Of a stretch of 36,240 bases of DNA, positions 10,701 through 17,883 are shown in pieces. The stretch is from a virus. The position numbers and the translations under genes are program-made. Location: positions 1-36,240 of IMG/VR virus record IMGVR_UViG_3300040808_000776; one strand, written 5' to 3'. A model generated the notes under the pieces. It had not been told where the DNA came from. It did not search any database and saw only the letters and a list, made by a program, of their open reading frames with translations. Positions within the stretch are counted from its first letter, which is position 1, and each line of letters opens with the position of its first letter.

Positions 10701-11066
10701 CATCTGCATTTGCATGCGACCTACTTGGTCTTTATTCTGCAGCTCAACGTTAGCGTTGTTGATACGCTGTTCGTTAAGACGGCGAGCATTATCCAGCTTG
10801 GCCTGGCCACGTTGATCCTTGAGTCTGTTCTTCCACTCAGCTGCACGAGCTTGTTGCTCGAACATCAGCTGTTGGTTCGCCATTGTCTGGCGCTGGTTCT
10901 CAAGTGTATTCTGGTTGCTCAGCTCGTTGTTACGGTTGACCTGCTGCTGGACTGCTGCAGCATTCTCTTGGTAGTTGGAGTAGATCTTATTGACTGCTCC
11001 AGACATATCTACGGCACGGCCTTGCACACCGCCGCGCTTGGCCTGCCTGCCTCTGTACTGTGTCAT
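7764..11066 (-). CDS. Internal virion protein C-like (T7 gp15 position) with C-terminal lysozyme-like and M15-peptidase-like domains
   Basis: This 1100-residue protein is longer than T7 gp15 (about 750). Residues 1-840 are helical and Gln/Ala-rich, as expected of an internal core protein. Residues 858-977 look like a lytic transglycosylase: a probable catalytic Glu883 in AIAMGEGMGS, then LSYGAFQINMIGG, then GNNVRAAKSIL and GLGAWGAY. Residues 991-1100 form a second domain with NYHEHIAFA, then SYHYKSASPDGG and LAVDI, resembling the zinc peptidase-like domain at the end of many phage tail proteins; His1014, His1020, His1022, His1059 and Asp1072 are candidate ligands. Together they could cut both glycan and peptide bonds of the wall during DNA entry. 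The ATG overlaps the gp14-like stop by four bases. The domain assignments are from motif memory. Confidence 0.82.
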   Translation of the reverse strand: MTQYRGRQAKRGGVQGRAVDMSGAVNKIYSNYQENAAAVQQQVNRNNELSNQNTLENQRQTMANQQLMFEQQARAAEWKNRLKDQRGQAKLDNARRLNEQRINNANVELQNKDQVGRMQMQMQQDDVRAVTELGKTALSFSKSLWEAEANRINEENYNLQVEGMMAAQADPTQFQHVLDNMGAINNAKVSGLERTMATADAFEKAGLQNDANHIRNSNKFYLYGVQEGLAQAAASDYPDYANRKVVEALANMPPGADPALVEADALREARRDFFKEKGLVAINPAVVHKYFHRQANAADMGIRARGTQERTQQYKQQLENKADNDAYGAFDSLEGMLPTERVEELGLQLREMTASRGGDLVEASMQLAKLGASKILATPFDQLDRATALEQDLRTLFQGQARPLMYLDAKLEAYEEKAHKQYQEQKDTTATQFTDSVIADIVNGNMTYEDAQERLAGARDEVEMMFPGPENAVLRSKMLTKLYNPTIAQNRFKELKGKLELMDPMDAAETAEQLLADTNIPEAQRADLMKYADFGKAIKEKHAVVFENIDLELERVLTPEIQAENFINPDERLKLAKSAAMRDFVNYLRSNPNIDITEDAADIPNLFSEWSRTHLSGEAPKRYLTGNVAGAAEGLRSQDKVELEWNQITAKQRKIPELDNTDYVGDLSSLQMRKLGIKAGDVDSIAVFESGSQAAAEINRMETEPNYIPPSVLAVADATGRTVPSIIRAQIRLLGDSGSFKWNPPGSDSPDFSYGTAAIWARSMGMTHESAQMFTAGVEKEFGKLSNYGTAAEKYARFAQIVKQQAPTTWNVLKSRNATTAQKAAARRDLQRLQVGPDPQHLQMGAAQGATDPTNPEHVVSQMVAAGVPEDKLVQMLAIAMGEGMGSPRALNDNPDTGDLSYGAFQINMIGGMGPQRLRQFGLQSNEDLYDLGNNVRAAKSILDSQGLGAWGAYNNKSYQRHMSKARKVVNDYLNRTGKTSNPHDQQAMGGKQNLQVIEYLTGDRSHGGFRDDHGGVNYHEHIAFATTPQRDQAIAMLEAQGIKVGSVEDGEHSATSYHYKSASPDGGLAVDIPMPHDLPWTPQAEREWSQRIRNILGIR

Positions 11067-12043
11067 GGACCGTTACTTCCTGGTTGTTTGATCAATGCAT
11101 TGGCCTGCATGCCTGTCTGAATGCCTCCCAGGACAGCTCCACCAAGACCCGATACAAGGCCAAGGCCACTAGGTCCAGGAGCGGAAATAGGCTTGCTCTG
11201 CCATGCGGTAGCACCCATAGGTGGCAGCTTGGTCTGCAGATCAGCTAGGATTGGGGCATCAGGGAAGGGGCTGTAGATAGGGGCTTGCGGAGAGGGGCCT
11301 AGGATAGGCCGCATGGGCATTGGAGTCAGCTGGCTTATTGCCGCTGCTTCCTGTGCTCCACGCTCAATGAAGGCGTTTGTAGCCTGCGTATAGTAGTCCT
11401 CTGTAGCTGCCTCCAGGTTGGCGTTAAGCAGTGTTGCTTCACGTCCGTAGCTAGCAAGAGTATCCATCTCGAGGATACCGATAGTCTGGCCTTGTTGACC
11501 ACGAGCAAGAACAGCGCCCTGAGCTTTCAGGGTTGTCCCCATCAGCTTCTCGCCTTCGAAAGCCGCACGACGTGCTTCATCTTCGAGAGCTGACTGTGCA
11601 TCAAGGAGCTTACCGCTAAGCCCCATGTCCATGAACTTCTTCTGGAGAGAGAAGGCGTCACGCTGGAGATGGTATTGCGCCAGGTCATTGCTGTACTTGC
11701 TAGCTTGCTGAAGGTTGTTGAAATTGGATTGTACAACAGACTGGTAGAATGCCTGGCTTTGTCTGATGTTACTAAAGTTGACTTGTTGCGTCTGCATCAG
11801 CGATTGCTGAACCATACGCTTATTGTCCAGAGTGATCGCTCTATTGTTTGAGCGCATCTGGAACTGCATCTGTTGCAGCTGCAGCTGGTTGGCATTGATC
11901 TGAGCTTGGCTCTGATTCATCCATTGCTGGCGGGCCATCGCATTCTGATGGGCCACTGCGTTGGATTGTGCTTGGTACTGGCCAATTGCGCCAATACCGC
12001 CAACAACGGCAGATGCAACGCCTAGTGCTACTGGTGCGCACAT
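11063..12043 (-). CDS. Internal virion protein B-like (T7 gp14 position)
   Basis: This 326-residue protein begins MCAPVALGVASAVVGG, a Cys-2 and small hydrophobic start like T7 gp14, followed by a long Gln/Asn/Met-rich helical region (residues 25-210) and a Pro-rich C-terminal third. T7 gp14 is ejected first and sits in the outer membrane; the N-terminal hydrophobic stretch (about residues 3-20) would suit membrane insertion. The start overlaps the end of the gp13-like gene by 16 bases, and its stop overlaps the next start by four bases, so the ejection genes are probably translated as a coupled series. No clear Shine-Dalgarno precedes the ATG. Sequence similarity to T7 is weak; order and composition carry the call. 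Confidence 0.78.
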   Translation of the reverse strand: MCAPVALGVASAVVGGIGAIGQYQAQSNAVAHQNAMARQQWMNQSQAQINANQLQLQQMQFQMRSNNRAITLDNKRMVQQSLMQTQQVNFSNIRQSQAFYQSVVQSNFNNLQQASKYSNDLAQYHLQRDAFSLQKKFMDMGLSGKLLDAQSALEDEARRAAFEGEKLMGTTLKAQGAVLARGQQGQTIGILEMDTLASYGREATLLNANLEAATEDYYTQATNAFIERGAQEAAAISQLTPMPMRPILGPSPQAPIYSPFPDAPILADLQTKLPPMGATAWQSKPISAPGPSGLGLVSGLGGAVLGGIQTGMQANALIKQPGSNGP

Positions 12044-12477
12044 AGCTTTGCGAACTCCACGAAGGTTACATTTGAGGGTGCTTTGAAACAGGCTAGCTTC
12101 TTGAACCCAAGCAAATGCAGGAGCTTCAAGTGTAGTTTGTTTCTGGTGTCTGCTGAGTTGTACAGCATAACGTATGGTAGAGCATTGAGATACTCTTTAG
12201 CGGTGCGAAGGAATGGTCTAGGGTTCTCCCCCTTTAGCGCCTCTAGAGTCAACATCCAGATCCGGCCAATGCCATCACTCTCAGGGATCACTCCACCGAA
12301 GCCTAGGAGCGTCCCTGAGGCGGTTTCAAAGGCCACTGGGTGTGGTGTTATCTCCACGGAAAAAGGGAGGCCTTCCAGGGGATTTAACCCACTAGCAATG
12401 AGCTCACGCTTATCTTCAAACGTGAGAAAGGGGGAGGCCAAAGCGGCCTCCTTGACTGTAGTGGGACGGACGATCAA
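12028..12477 (-). CDS. gp13-like internal virion/assembly protein, TTG start
   Basis: A longer ATG frame (from 12573) runs deep into the tail tube gene, so I place the start at TTG 12477, one base after the TAA of the gp12-like gene. This gives a 149-residue protein beginning M-I-V-R-P-T-T, which matches the beginning of T7 gp13 (I-R-P-T). The body (residues 25-145) reads like a GNAT acetyltransferase-type fold: a TLLGFGGVIPE segment, a WMLTLEAL segment, then LHLKLLHLLGFKKL, as in proteins that assess a substrate for assembly. No acetyl-CoA motif is obvious. T7 gp13 is needed for correct virion assembly but is not kept in the mature particle. The gene overlaps the gp14-like start by 16 bases. 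Confidence 0.72.
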   Translation of the reverse strand: MIVRPTTVKEAALASPFLTFEDKRELIASGLNPLEGLPFSVEITPHPVAFETASGTLLGFGGVIPESDGIGRIWMLTLEALKGENPRPFLRTAKEYLNALPYVMLYNSADTRNKLHLKLLHLLGFKKLACFKAPSNVTFVEFAKLCAHQ

Positions 12478-12478
12478 C

Positions 12479-15148
12479 TTAGAACGTCTTGATCCCTCTG
12501 TCGGTGTAGATACCATACCAGGTGGCTGTGACAAAGGATATAGGGAATGGGGTTGCTGTGTACAGAGACACACCTACTTCAGTACCCTTACCCATAACTG
12601 GTATGGTGTTGAGTTGTACAGAAGGTAGAGGTGGTGTGTTCAAATTGTACTGGTTAGCAATAACCTGCGGAATGTCAATCGAACGATCTGGCCTACCAGC
12701 ATTGCTAACAGTGGCTGTGTAGGGACCAGAGTCGGTTGACTCGATCTCAATGCGGGTCACACGGGGAATGTTCACCGTATCAGAACGCACTGTACCGGGC
12801 TGTGGGGTTTGCTTAACATAGAAACGGGGAAGCGTAATTCTACTCTCGAATTGATACCCGATCGTGACTGCGTCAGCTCCGGTAAAATCTCCAGGCACGA
12901 GAACGAAGTCCCCGCCGCCATCGGTCTGAACGTCAGCATCAGTAAAATAGTAAACTCGCCCACGGTCAAGATCGTCTACGTCAACAACTACAACAGGATT
13001 CAGTCCAGCGATATGGGATATACTGAGATATACCTTGGTGTCATCCGATACTGATCTGTAGGTCACAGTATCCTGTGTATCCAGGAAGTCCAGACGGTAG
13101 TTCCAAGGAGCACCAAGGCTGTTGGTCTGGGTACCAGAGGTGTCGGAGTCCAGGGCAAACACACCTGCAACATAGTTGTTGTTGCAATTGGATACCACGT
13201 AAAGGTCAGAGTGGTGGAAGAAGAAGTGCTCCACTTCGCAGGGCATGTCCCAGGTGAACCAGGATGCCAGGACCCTGTTACCCCCGTTTGAGAAGTACTT
13301 GAATAGGTACATCTTCTTAGGATCTGATGCACTCAGGAAGATGATCAAGTGGGCATCAGGGGAACAATCGACCAAGCGGAGGTCAGAGGGGATCAGGTTA
13401 GGATTGGTCTTACTGAGATCAGCTGTCTGAGGCTTACGGTTGGCAGACGGGATAGACATCTCCGTTACCGTTGAGAAGCTCTGGTTCAGATCACAGAAGA
13501 CAATAGACTCACCTGTATCGACTGGCTCGATGTTCGGGTTTGTGCTGAAGGTACTGTAGCGCTTCACCGATGCAGAGCTAGCTGAGAATTCAGCAGCACC
13601 TGTCTCCACATTCAGGATGAACTGAGCATGCTCGGAGAAGATAACCAGACCACCTTGGTCAGGGATAGCGTACTTCAGCTTCACAGGACGTAGTGAGCCA
13701 CAGGCCAGGTCCACAGCATCAGCATCTGTAGCAACCAGGGCAGAATTCCTGAAGAAATTGAAGAAACTACCTGGCTGAGAGGCTAGTACATTACCCTCTG
13801 AAAGTAGAATCAATCTATTTTTGAAGAAAGTAATGCCAGAGATTGTGTAGCCATTGAAGCTGGGCCAGGGGTTTGTCTCCAGGTCACCCACACGACGCTC
13901 CACCCAGTAGAGATCCTCTCCAGCTTTGTCAGCTTCGTTCAGGGATCTGAAGGTGAAGGTATCGTTGGCTTCATGGATCACCACGTGTGGCATGGTGTCA
14001 GGATCCAGGTAGACCAGTTCGCCTGGCTTTACTGTTTCCTCCCATACACCAGCACCGTACTTCTCGTCACCGTCCACGATGAACTTGACGTAGTAGTCAT
14101 CAACGATGTCACCTTCCAGGTTGGCCACCTTGAACACGAAACCGTCTTCACAGCGGACAGGGAGGCGAGACACGTTAGGCACTGAGCCTTTGTATGCTGT
14201 GATGGCTGATCCAGAAACACCACCGTCAGCATCGACAGTGAAGTTACGAATCTCTGTACCGACAGTGGCTACATCAATAGTGAAGCCAGAGCCTGTACCA
14301 CCGATCTCAGTGTTGGCAATGGTCAGCAGGGTGTCTGTAGCTGCATAGCCATACCCAGCATCTACGATCGTTACAGTGGTTACTACACCTCCAGCTACTG
14401 TGATGTCAACCTTGTTCAGTGATCCAGAACCACCAGTAAGGGCTACGTCCTCGTAGGTCCCATCTGTGTAGCCAGAGCCACCTACAAGGTTGTTGAAGGT
14501 CAGGATACCACCAGCCTTGGGGCGTAGGGTGAATCCATTACCAACGGCTGCTCCAGTCCATCCTTGTGGCAGTGAGGTGATGATCCCCGTTATGGTCCCT
14601 TGGATCGAGATGTTACCCGTTGCAGGGGTTGTGTATGTGTAGGCGTTGTTGTTGATGTAGACGTTGTACTTGGTATCGTAGCCAACACCATTCACTTGGA
14701 TGAAGGCTTCAGGGTCCCGAACAGTAGAGGTGGTGCTCAGGGTTCCCGTAACCTTGGTACGGTTAAGTACGAAGTTGTAATCGTTAACCTGTAGAACGTC
14801 AAAGTCCGACCGTGCTACACCAGCGATGTATGCTTTAGCTTGGGTTGTTGGTACGTTGACTGTCTTCTCTACACCAGTCTGGGCATCCCATACTCTGAGT
14901 TCCCCTGTTGCTGAGAACTGACCGAAGAACTTCTCATCGGTAGTCTCTACGATGTTGAACCAAACGCCATCACTGGCAGCGTTAGTCAGCTGATCCACCA
15001 ACTGCATTCCTGGCCTGCGCTTCAAGCCGAAGGTAATGTCAGGCAGGTAGTTATTGCACAGTACTGCCTGGCCTGGCTGCTTCAGTGAATCTGGCTGTTG
15101 GCTAACACCTCCAAGAAACGATGGAATTCGTTGAGCAATAGCTCCCAT
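12479..15148 (-). CDS. Tail tubular protein B (T7 gp12-like nozzle)
   Basis: This 889-residue protein opens with AIAQRIPSFLGGVSQQPD and CNNYLPDITFGLKRRPG, the clear signature of T7-type gp12 nozzle proteins. Six copies form the tip of the short tail, to which fibres attach. It is about 95 residues longer than T7 gp12. Most of the excess can be assigned to an insertion at residues 220-300 with Gly-Ser-Gly-Tyr-Thr-Asp-Gly repeats (see findings). Downstream blocks such as NGYTISGITFFKNRLILLS and LDFLDTQDTVTYRSV are typical of the family. The ATG has a good AGGAG six bases upstream, and the gene begins two bases after the gp11-like stop. Confidence 0.94.
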   Translation of the reverse strand: MGAIAQRIPSFLGGVSQQPDSLKQPGQAVLCNNYLPDITFGLKRRPGMQLVDQLTNAASDGVWFNIVETTDEKFFGQFSATGELRVWDAQTGVEKTVNVPTTQAKAYIAGVARSDFDVLQVNDYNFVLNRTKVTGTLSTTSTVRDPEAFIQVNGVGYDTKYNVYINNNAYTYTTPATGNISIQGTITGIITSLPQGWTGAAVGNGFTLRPKAGGILTFNNLVGGSGYTDGTYEDVALTGGSGSLNKVDITVAGGVVTTVTIVDAGYGYAATDTLLTIANTEIGGTGSGFTIDVATVGTEIRNFTVDADGGVSGSAITAYKGSVPNVSRLPVRCEDGFVFKVANLEGDIVDDYYVKFIVDGDEKYGAGVWEETVKPGELVYLDPDTMPHVVIHEANDTFTFRSLNEADKAGEDLYWVERRVGDLETNPWPSFNGYTISGITFFKNRLILLSEGNVLASQPGSFFNFFRNSALVATDADAVDLACGSLRPVKLKYAIPDQGGLVIFSEHAQFILNVETGAAEFSASSASVKRYSTFSTNPNIEPVDTGESIVFCDLNQSFSTVTEMSIPSANRKPQTADLSKTNPNLIPSDLRLVDCSPDAHLIIFLSASDPKKMYLFKYFSNGGNRVLASWFTWDMPCEVEHFFFHHSDLYVVSNCNNNYVAGVFALDSDTSGTQTNSLGAPWNYRLDFLDTQDTVTYRSVSDDTKVYLSISHIAGLNPVVVVDVDDLDRGRVYYFTDADVQTDGGGDFVLVPGDFTGADAVTIGYQFESRITLPRFYVKQTPQPGTVRSDTVNIPRVTRIEIESTDSGPYTATVSNAGRPDRSIDIPQVIANQYNLNTPPLPSVQLNTIPVMGKGTEVGVSLYTATPFPISFVTATWYGIYTDRGIKTF
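14249..14491 (-). other. Inserted GGSGYTDGTY-type beta repeat within the nozzle protein
   Basis: These bases encode residues 220-300 of the gp12-like protein. The block reads GGSGYTDGTYEDVALTGG, then a Gly/Val-rich VAGGVVTTVTIVDAGYGY, then TIANTEIGGTGSGFT. Units of this kind recur in structural proteins of cyanophages and other marine phages and are thought to form small beta modules. T7 gp12 has nothing similar that I recall, so I read it as an insertion on the outside of the nozzle. Confidence 0.6.
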
Positions 15149-15150
15149 TT

Positions 15151-15747
15151 CTATCTCCTGAGTGTTTGATAAGGCATGTATGTGTAGACAGGGTTCTGGC
15201 CATCTCTCGTTCCGAGTACGTTCGGGTTAGAGGTGCGCGTATCATACTCAATACAGGCTGCACGTAGCAGCTGTTCATCCTGTACGATAAGCTCATAGGT
15301 CTCCTTGGACCCCACATAGCGCGCTTGGAAGTTACGTCCAGCACGAGCTGTCACGTACTCCTTGAATGGTTGTGGCATATCCTCGAAGTCAACAAGCCAC
15401 ACTACATCGCACTTGAGCTGCTCATCAAACTGATACACGTGGTACCGCTTGTCGTAGATCTTACCTTCACGTACCACCAGCTGGTAGTCGTTACCGTGCT
15501 CCTCGAGGTTGGCCTCGAAGTAGATCAGGTTGCTTGGGATGCTTATCTCTTTAGTAACTGAGTCAGGAGTAAACGGATACTTCTGCTCTGAGTTGAAGTC
15601 CCAGCCTTCAGACAGGACACTACGTGTCACCTCATCTAGGATGGCGATGGCACTGTAGATCTCTGGGTTGTCATTATCGATAGTGTTTACTGCTGAGGCA
15701 CCGATGTAAGACAACATCTGGTTGACAGCATCAAGCTTGGTTGTCAT
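15151..15747 (-). CDS. Tail tubular protein A (T7 gp11-like adaptor)
   Basis: This 198-residue protein matches T7 gp11 (196 residues) in length and position. The start TTKLDAVNQMLSYIGASAVN, then ILDEVTRSVLSEGWDFNSE, then a C-terminal part with FKEYVTARAGRNFQARYVG are typical of the gatekeeper/adaptor ring that joins portal and nozzle. It lies directly after the terminator that follows the capsid gene, and is translated just ahead of the nozzle gene. There is no visible Shine-Dalgarno before its ATG; a short GC-rich hairpin (stem TGCCCC/GGGGCA on the coding strand) lies in the leader. Confidence 0.93.
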   Translation of the reverse strand: MTTKLDAVNQMLSYIGASAVNTIDNDNPEIYSAIAILDEVTRSVLSEGWDFNSEQKYPFTPDSVTKEISIPSNLIYFEANLEEHGNDYQLVVREGKIYDKRYHVYQFDEQLKCDVVWLVDFEDMPQPFKEYVTARAGRNFQARYVGSKETYELIVQDEQLLRAACIEYDTRTSNPNVLGTRDGQNPVYTYMPYQTLRR

Positions 15748-15785
15748 GTGCTTAAGGGAGTATGCCCCGGTCTGGGGGCAAGCGT

Positions 15786-15818
15786 AAAAAAAAAGGGGGC
15801 AGCCGAAGCCACCCCCTT
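15786..15818 (-). terminator. Strong intrinsic terminator after the capsid gene (T7 T-phi position)
   Basis: On the coding strand an 11-bp stem (AAGGGGGTGGC pairing with GCTGCCCCCTT, two G-T wobbles) is closed by a TTCG tetraloop and followed by nine T residues. It begins five bases after the capsid stop. T7 has its only strong phage-polymerase terminator, T-phi, at exactly this place between genes 10 and 11, so expression of the tail and ejection genes is probably set below that of the capsid gene. Confidence 0.9.
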
Positions 15819-15822
15819 AGGA

Positions 15823-16833
15823 TCAGGCCAGGTTACGAAGAGCGCCAGCAACGGACACGCGGACAGAACCGCAACCCATTGCAAGACGACCCACGATCAT
15901 GGAGCCTTGGTATTGAACGTTGAAGTCACCGCTGGTGGTCTGCACGCTGGGGCCGATGGCCTCGACGGTAGCAGCAGCATCACGGTGGAAGATGAGACCA
16001 CAAGCGTTGGAGAAGTCGGTGGCGTCACCGTATCCATTCTTCTCGTTGGTGTCATCATTGTCCTCGATGGTAGTACCAGTGGAGGTACCATACTTGCCGA
16101 GGAACGGAATGTTGTTGGACTTGTAGATCTTGATACCGGCGATCTCATACAGACCTTCACCGGAGTTCAGCGAACCCTGGGTGGAAGTACCGATGTCACG
16201 GTTCAGGATGTTGGTGTCCACGCTGGAGATCAGGCTGTAGTACTGGCGAGGCGACAGCACTGCAACACGACCTTCCTGAGGAGCAGAACGCTCGTCAAGC
16301 ACAGCAGCAGCTTCGAAGAAGCCGTCCACGATGGCCTGTGCGTTGTACTCGTTACCCACACCGATGTTGACTCGGAAGCCACCGGGCTCACCAGTCACAG
16401 CAGCGCTCTCGCCCGAAGCCAGATCGAGGGTGCGGAACACACGACGATCATAGTGCTGAGCAAGTTGGTAACCGATCTGACGGCTGATGGGGCCACGCAG
16501 ATCGTAGTGGGAGAGAACTTCTTCCAGGTCATACAGGAAGGCGCTCGACACCAGGAGCTGGTCCATGGTGATCGTGGTCTCTGCCACTGGGGGCTCACCC
16601 GCAGTACCCAGAATGGGGGTACCAGGAGTGTGGTAGCCAGAGCTCATGGCTCCGGTGTGAATGAACTGAGTCTCCTTCTGTCCACGCAGGGTGCGGTTCA
16701 TCACCAGACCCTTGGAGATCAGGTTGTTACGAAAGGACTCATACACTTCGCCACTGAACAGCTTAAGGAACAGAGCCCTTTCATCACCGGCACCATTTAC
16801 CTGGCCGGGAGACGTAATGTTGACGTTGGTCAT
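15823..16833 (-). CDS. Major capsid protein (T7 gp10-like)
   Basis: This 336-residue protein has the length of T7 gp10A (345) and the right position between scaffold and gp11. The N-terminus (TSPGQVNGAGDERALFLK) and segments RTLRGQKETQFIHTGAMSSG and YQLAQHYDRRVFRTLDLAS are characteristic of HK97-fold capsid proteins of T7-like phages. It ends ALRNLA. The coding sequence uses a narrow set of C/G-ending codons more strictly than its neighbours, as expected for the most abundant virion protein. Its own leader (16834-17044) and the terminator that follows make it nearly a single transcription unit. No Shine-Dalgarno is visible just before the ATG. I see no slippery site that would suggest a gp10B-type frameshift product. 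Confidence 0.95.
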   Translation of the reverse strand: MTNVNITSPGQVNGAGDERALFLKLFSGEVYESFRNNLISKGLVMNRTLRGQKETQFIHTGAMSSGYHTPGTPILGTAGEPPVAETTITMDQLLVSSAFLYDLEEVLSHYDLRGPISRQIGYQLAQHYDRRVFRTLDLASGESAAVTGEPGGFRVNIGVGNEYNAQAIVDGFFEAAAVLDERSAPQEGRVAVLSPRQYYSLISSVDTNILNRDIGTSTQGSLNSGEGLYEIAGIKIYKSNNIPFLGKYGTSTGTTIEDNDDTNEKNGYGDATDFSNACGLIFHRDAAATVEAIGPSVQTTSGDFNVQYQGSMIVGRLAMGCGSVRVSVAGALRNLA

Positions 16834-16879
16834 TGGTCTAGATTAAAGACAAGGTTTACGTTTGAGGCAAAGACTTGTC

Positions 16880-16894
16880 CCTAGGGGTCACTAT
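16880..16894 (-). promoter_or_regulatory. Candidate phage RNA polymerase promoter in the capsid gene leader
   Basis: On the coding strand this reads ATAGTGACCCCTAGG. The published Syn5 cyanophage RNA polymerase promoter, as I remember it, is ATTGGGCACCCGTAA. With one gap the two agree as AT-G-G-ACCC-TA. The site lies 47 bases before the capsid ATG, where T7 has phi-10. A 10-bp palindrome (GAAACGTTTC, 16898-16907) lies just upstream. I found no second copy by eye in the window, so the call is tentative. Confidence 0.35.
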
Positions 16895-16933
16895 TTGGAA
16901 ACGTTTCGTTGGTCAGTCAGGTTATTCAATTGT

Positions 16934-16946
16934 AAGGTAAAACCTT
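16934..16946 (-). other. Short perfect inverted repeat in the capsid leader
   Basis: On the coding strand AAGGT, three T residues and ACCTT form a five-bp stem. Together with nearby GAGG/CCTC and GGCC/GGCC pairings (about 16955-16985) it suggests a folded leader between the scaffold terminator and the capsid gene. The 211-base gap 16834-17044 holds no convincing ORF on the coding strand. Confidence 0.35.
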
Positions 16947-17007
16947 TCATTGAGGGTATCCTCTCGGGCCTCTTGCAAGGGCCAGTTTTTAACGAGCATG
17001 GCGGCTC

Positions 17008-17037
17008 AATAACAAGAGGGGGAATCGAATCCCCCTT
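17008..17037 (-). terminator. Terminator-like hairpin after the scaffold gene
   Basis: Eight bases after the scaffold stop the coding strand has AGGGGGA, a TTCGAT loop and TCCCCCT, followed by a loosely T-rich TCTTGTTATT. The stem is seven bp and strong, but the T tract is interrupted, so it may attenuate, or mark an mRNA 3' end or processing site, and not stop all transcription. Confidence 0.6.
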
Positions 17038-17044
17038 TGACCAT

Positions 17045-17881
17045 TTAGATCAAGTCACCAGACCTTGCTAGCTTTGCTTCTACATCCATCCGGTATGCTG
17101 GATCCTCGTTGTAGCGTGGATCACGGATAGCTGCTGCCAGTTCAGCGTGCGAGCGGAAGCCCGGTTGAGGTGCAGGCGCACGTCCTCCAGAATACCGCTT
17201 ACCTTGGCTGCCATTAGCTTCGGCGTACTTGGACTTGAGTCCTTGTACTGCCCAGTATGCGGCGTCAAGGTTGCCGCTGTTGACGACTGAATCGTAAGCT
17301 CCAATTTCTTCTGCAGAGAGATTCTCAGCAGCCCATTGGGTCATCTCTACGTAGGATTGCTGACCACCTACCGATTGGTAAATACGCTGAACCTCGGCGT
17401 TTGACACCTGTGCTTGTTCAGCTTGACCGCGGGACTCTGAGATGTACTTTGCCCAGGTCTCAACGAGCGTGCGGGAGTCAAGCTCCGACAGCGCGTCAAG
17501 AGTCTCAGGGGAAATGCTTCCACCTTCATCGAACTCCTGAGCAGCTTTCTCCAGACCACGACGGACTAGATCTACTTCTACCTCTTCAGCCTGCTCTTCA
17601 GCGGGCTCAACGGGGGCTTCTTCTTCAGCGGGTGCTTCAGTCTTCTCACCAAGCTTCTTCTCCAGCTCCTTGTAGGCACGCTCCAGCTCTTCAGCTGACT
17701 TGTACTTACCGGCATACCGGACCTGCTCTTCCTGCTCTGCACGAGCTTGCTGGAAGCGACGTTGTGAATCGTCCTCTTCAGCTTGTGCTAGGCGCTCACC
17801 CTCGGCCAATGCTCGGGCTTCAGCTGCCTTCACCGCCTGGTCATCTTCAGACGGATCGTAGAATGTGGATGTGTTTGACAT
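17045..17881 (-). CDS. Capsid assembly scaffolding protein (T7 gp9-like)
   Basis: This 278-residue protein is very acidic in its first half (Glu/Ala/Gln-rich coiled coil, residues 10-110). It continues with a helical region (QRIYQSVGGQQSYVEMTQW within residues 165-190) and a C-terminal Arg-rich segment (SHAELAAAIRDPRYNEDPAYR) typical of T7-like scaffolds, which bind the capsid protein through the C-terminus. Position between portal and capsid and length (T7 gp9 is about 307) agree. The protein is expected inside proheads and is lost on packaging. The ATG lies two bases after the stop of the 57-residue ORF, without a clear Shine-Dalgarno, which suggests coupled translation. Confidence 0.92.
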   Translation of the reverse strand: MSNTSTFYDPSEDDQAVKAAEARALAEGERLAQAEEDDSQRRFQQARAEQEEQVRYAGKYKSAEELERAYKELEKKLGEKTEAPAEEEAPVEPAEEQAEEVEVDLVRRGLEKAAQEFDEGGSISPETLDALSELDSRTLVETWAKYISESRGQAEQAQVSNAEVQRIYQSVGGQQSYVEMTQWAAENLSAEEIGAYDSVVNSGNLDAAYWAVQGLKSKYAEANGSQGKRYSGGRAPAPQPGFRSHAELAAAIRDPRYNEDPAYRMDVEAKLARSGDLI

Positions 17882-17883
17882 GT

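Noticed and set aside
12083-12628. Open frame of 181 codons on the plus strand
   Set aside because: It lies antisense to the gp13-like gene and the end of the nozzle gene, and no gene in the window is convincingly on the plus strand.
15823-16833. Programmed frameshift in the capsid gene giving a gp10B-type product
   Set aside because: No slippery heptamer is seen near the end of the gene, and the terminator hairpin begins five bases after the stop, leaving no room for an extension domain.
15748-16884. A 378-codon open frame on the plus strand across the capsid gene
   Set aside because: It is the antisense shadow of the strongly codon-biased capsid gene and runs through the terminator; the product is low-complexity His/Thr/Gly-rich with no recognisable domain.
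17008-17037. Possible tRNA 3' end or attachment site (a GGGGGAATCGAATCCCCC palindrome near a CCA on the plus strand)
   Set aside because: The loop does not match the T-loop consensus in register on either strand, no anticodon or D arm can be folded upstream, and there is no integrase gene.
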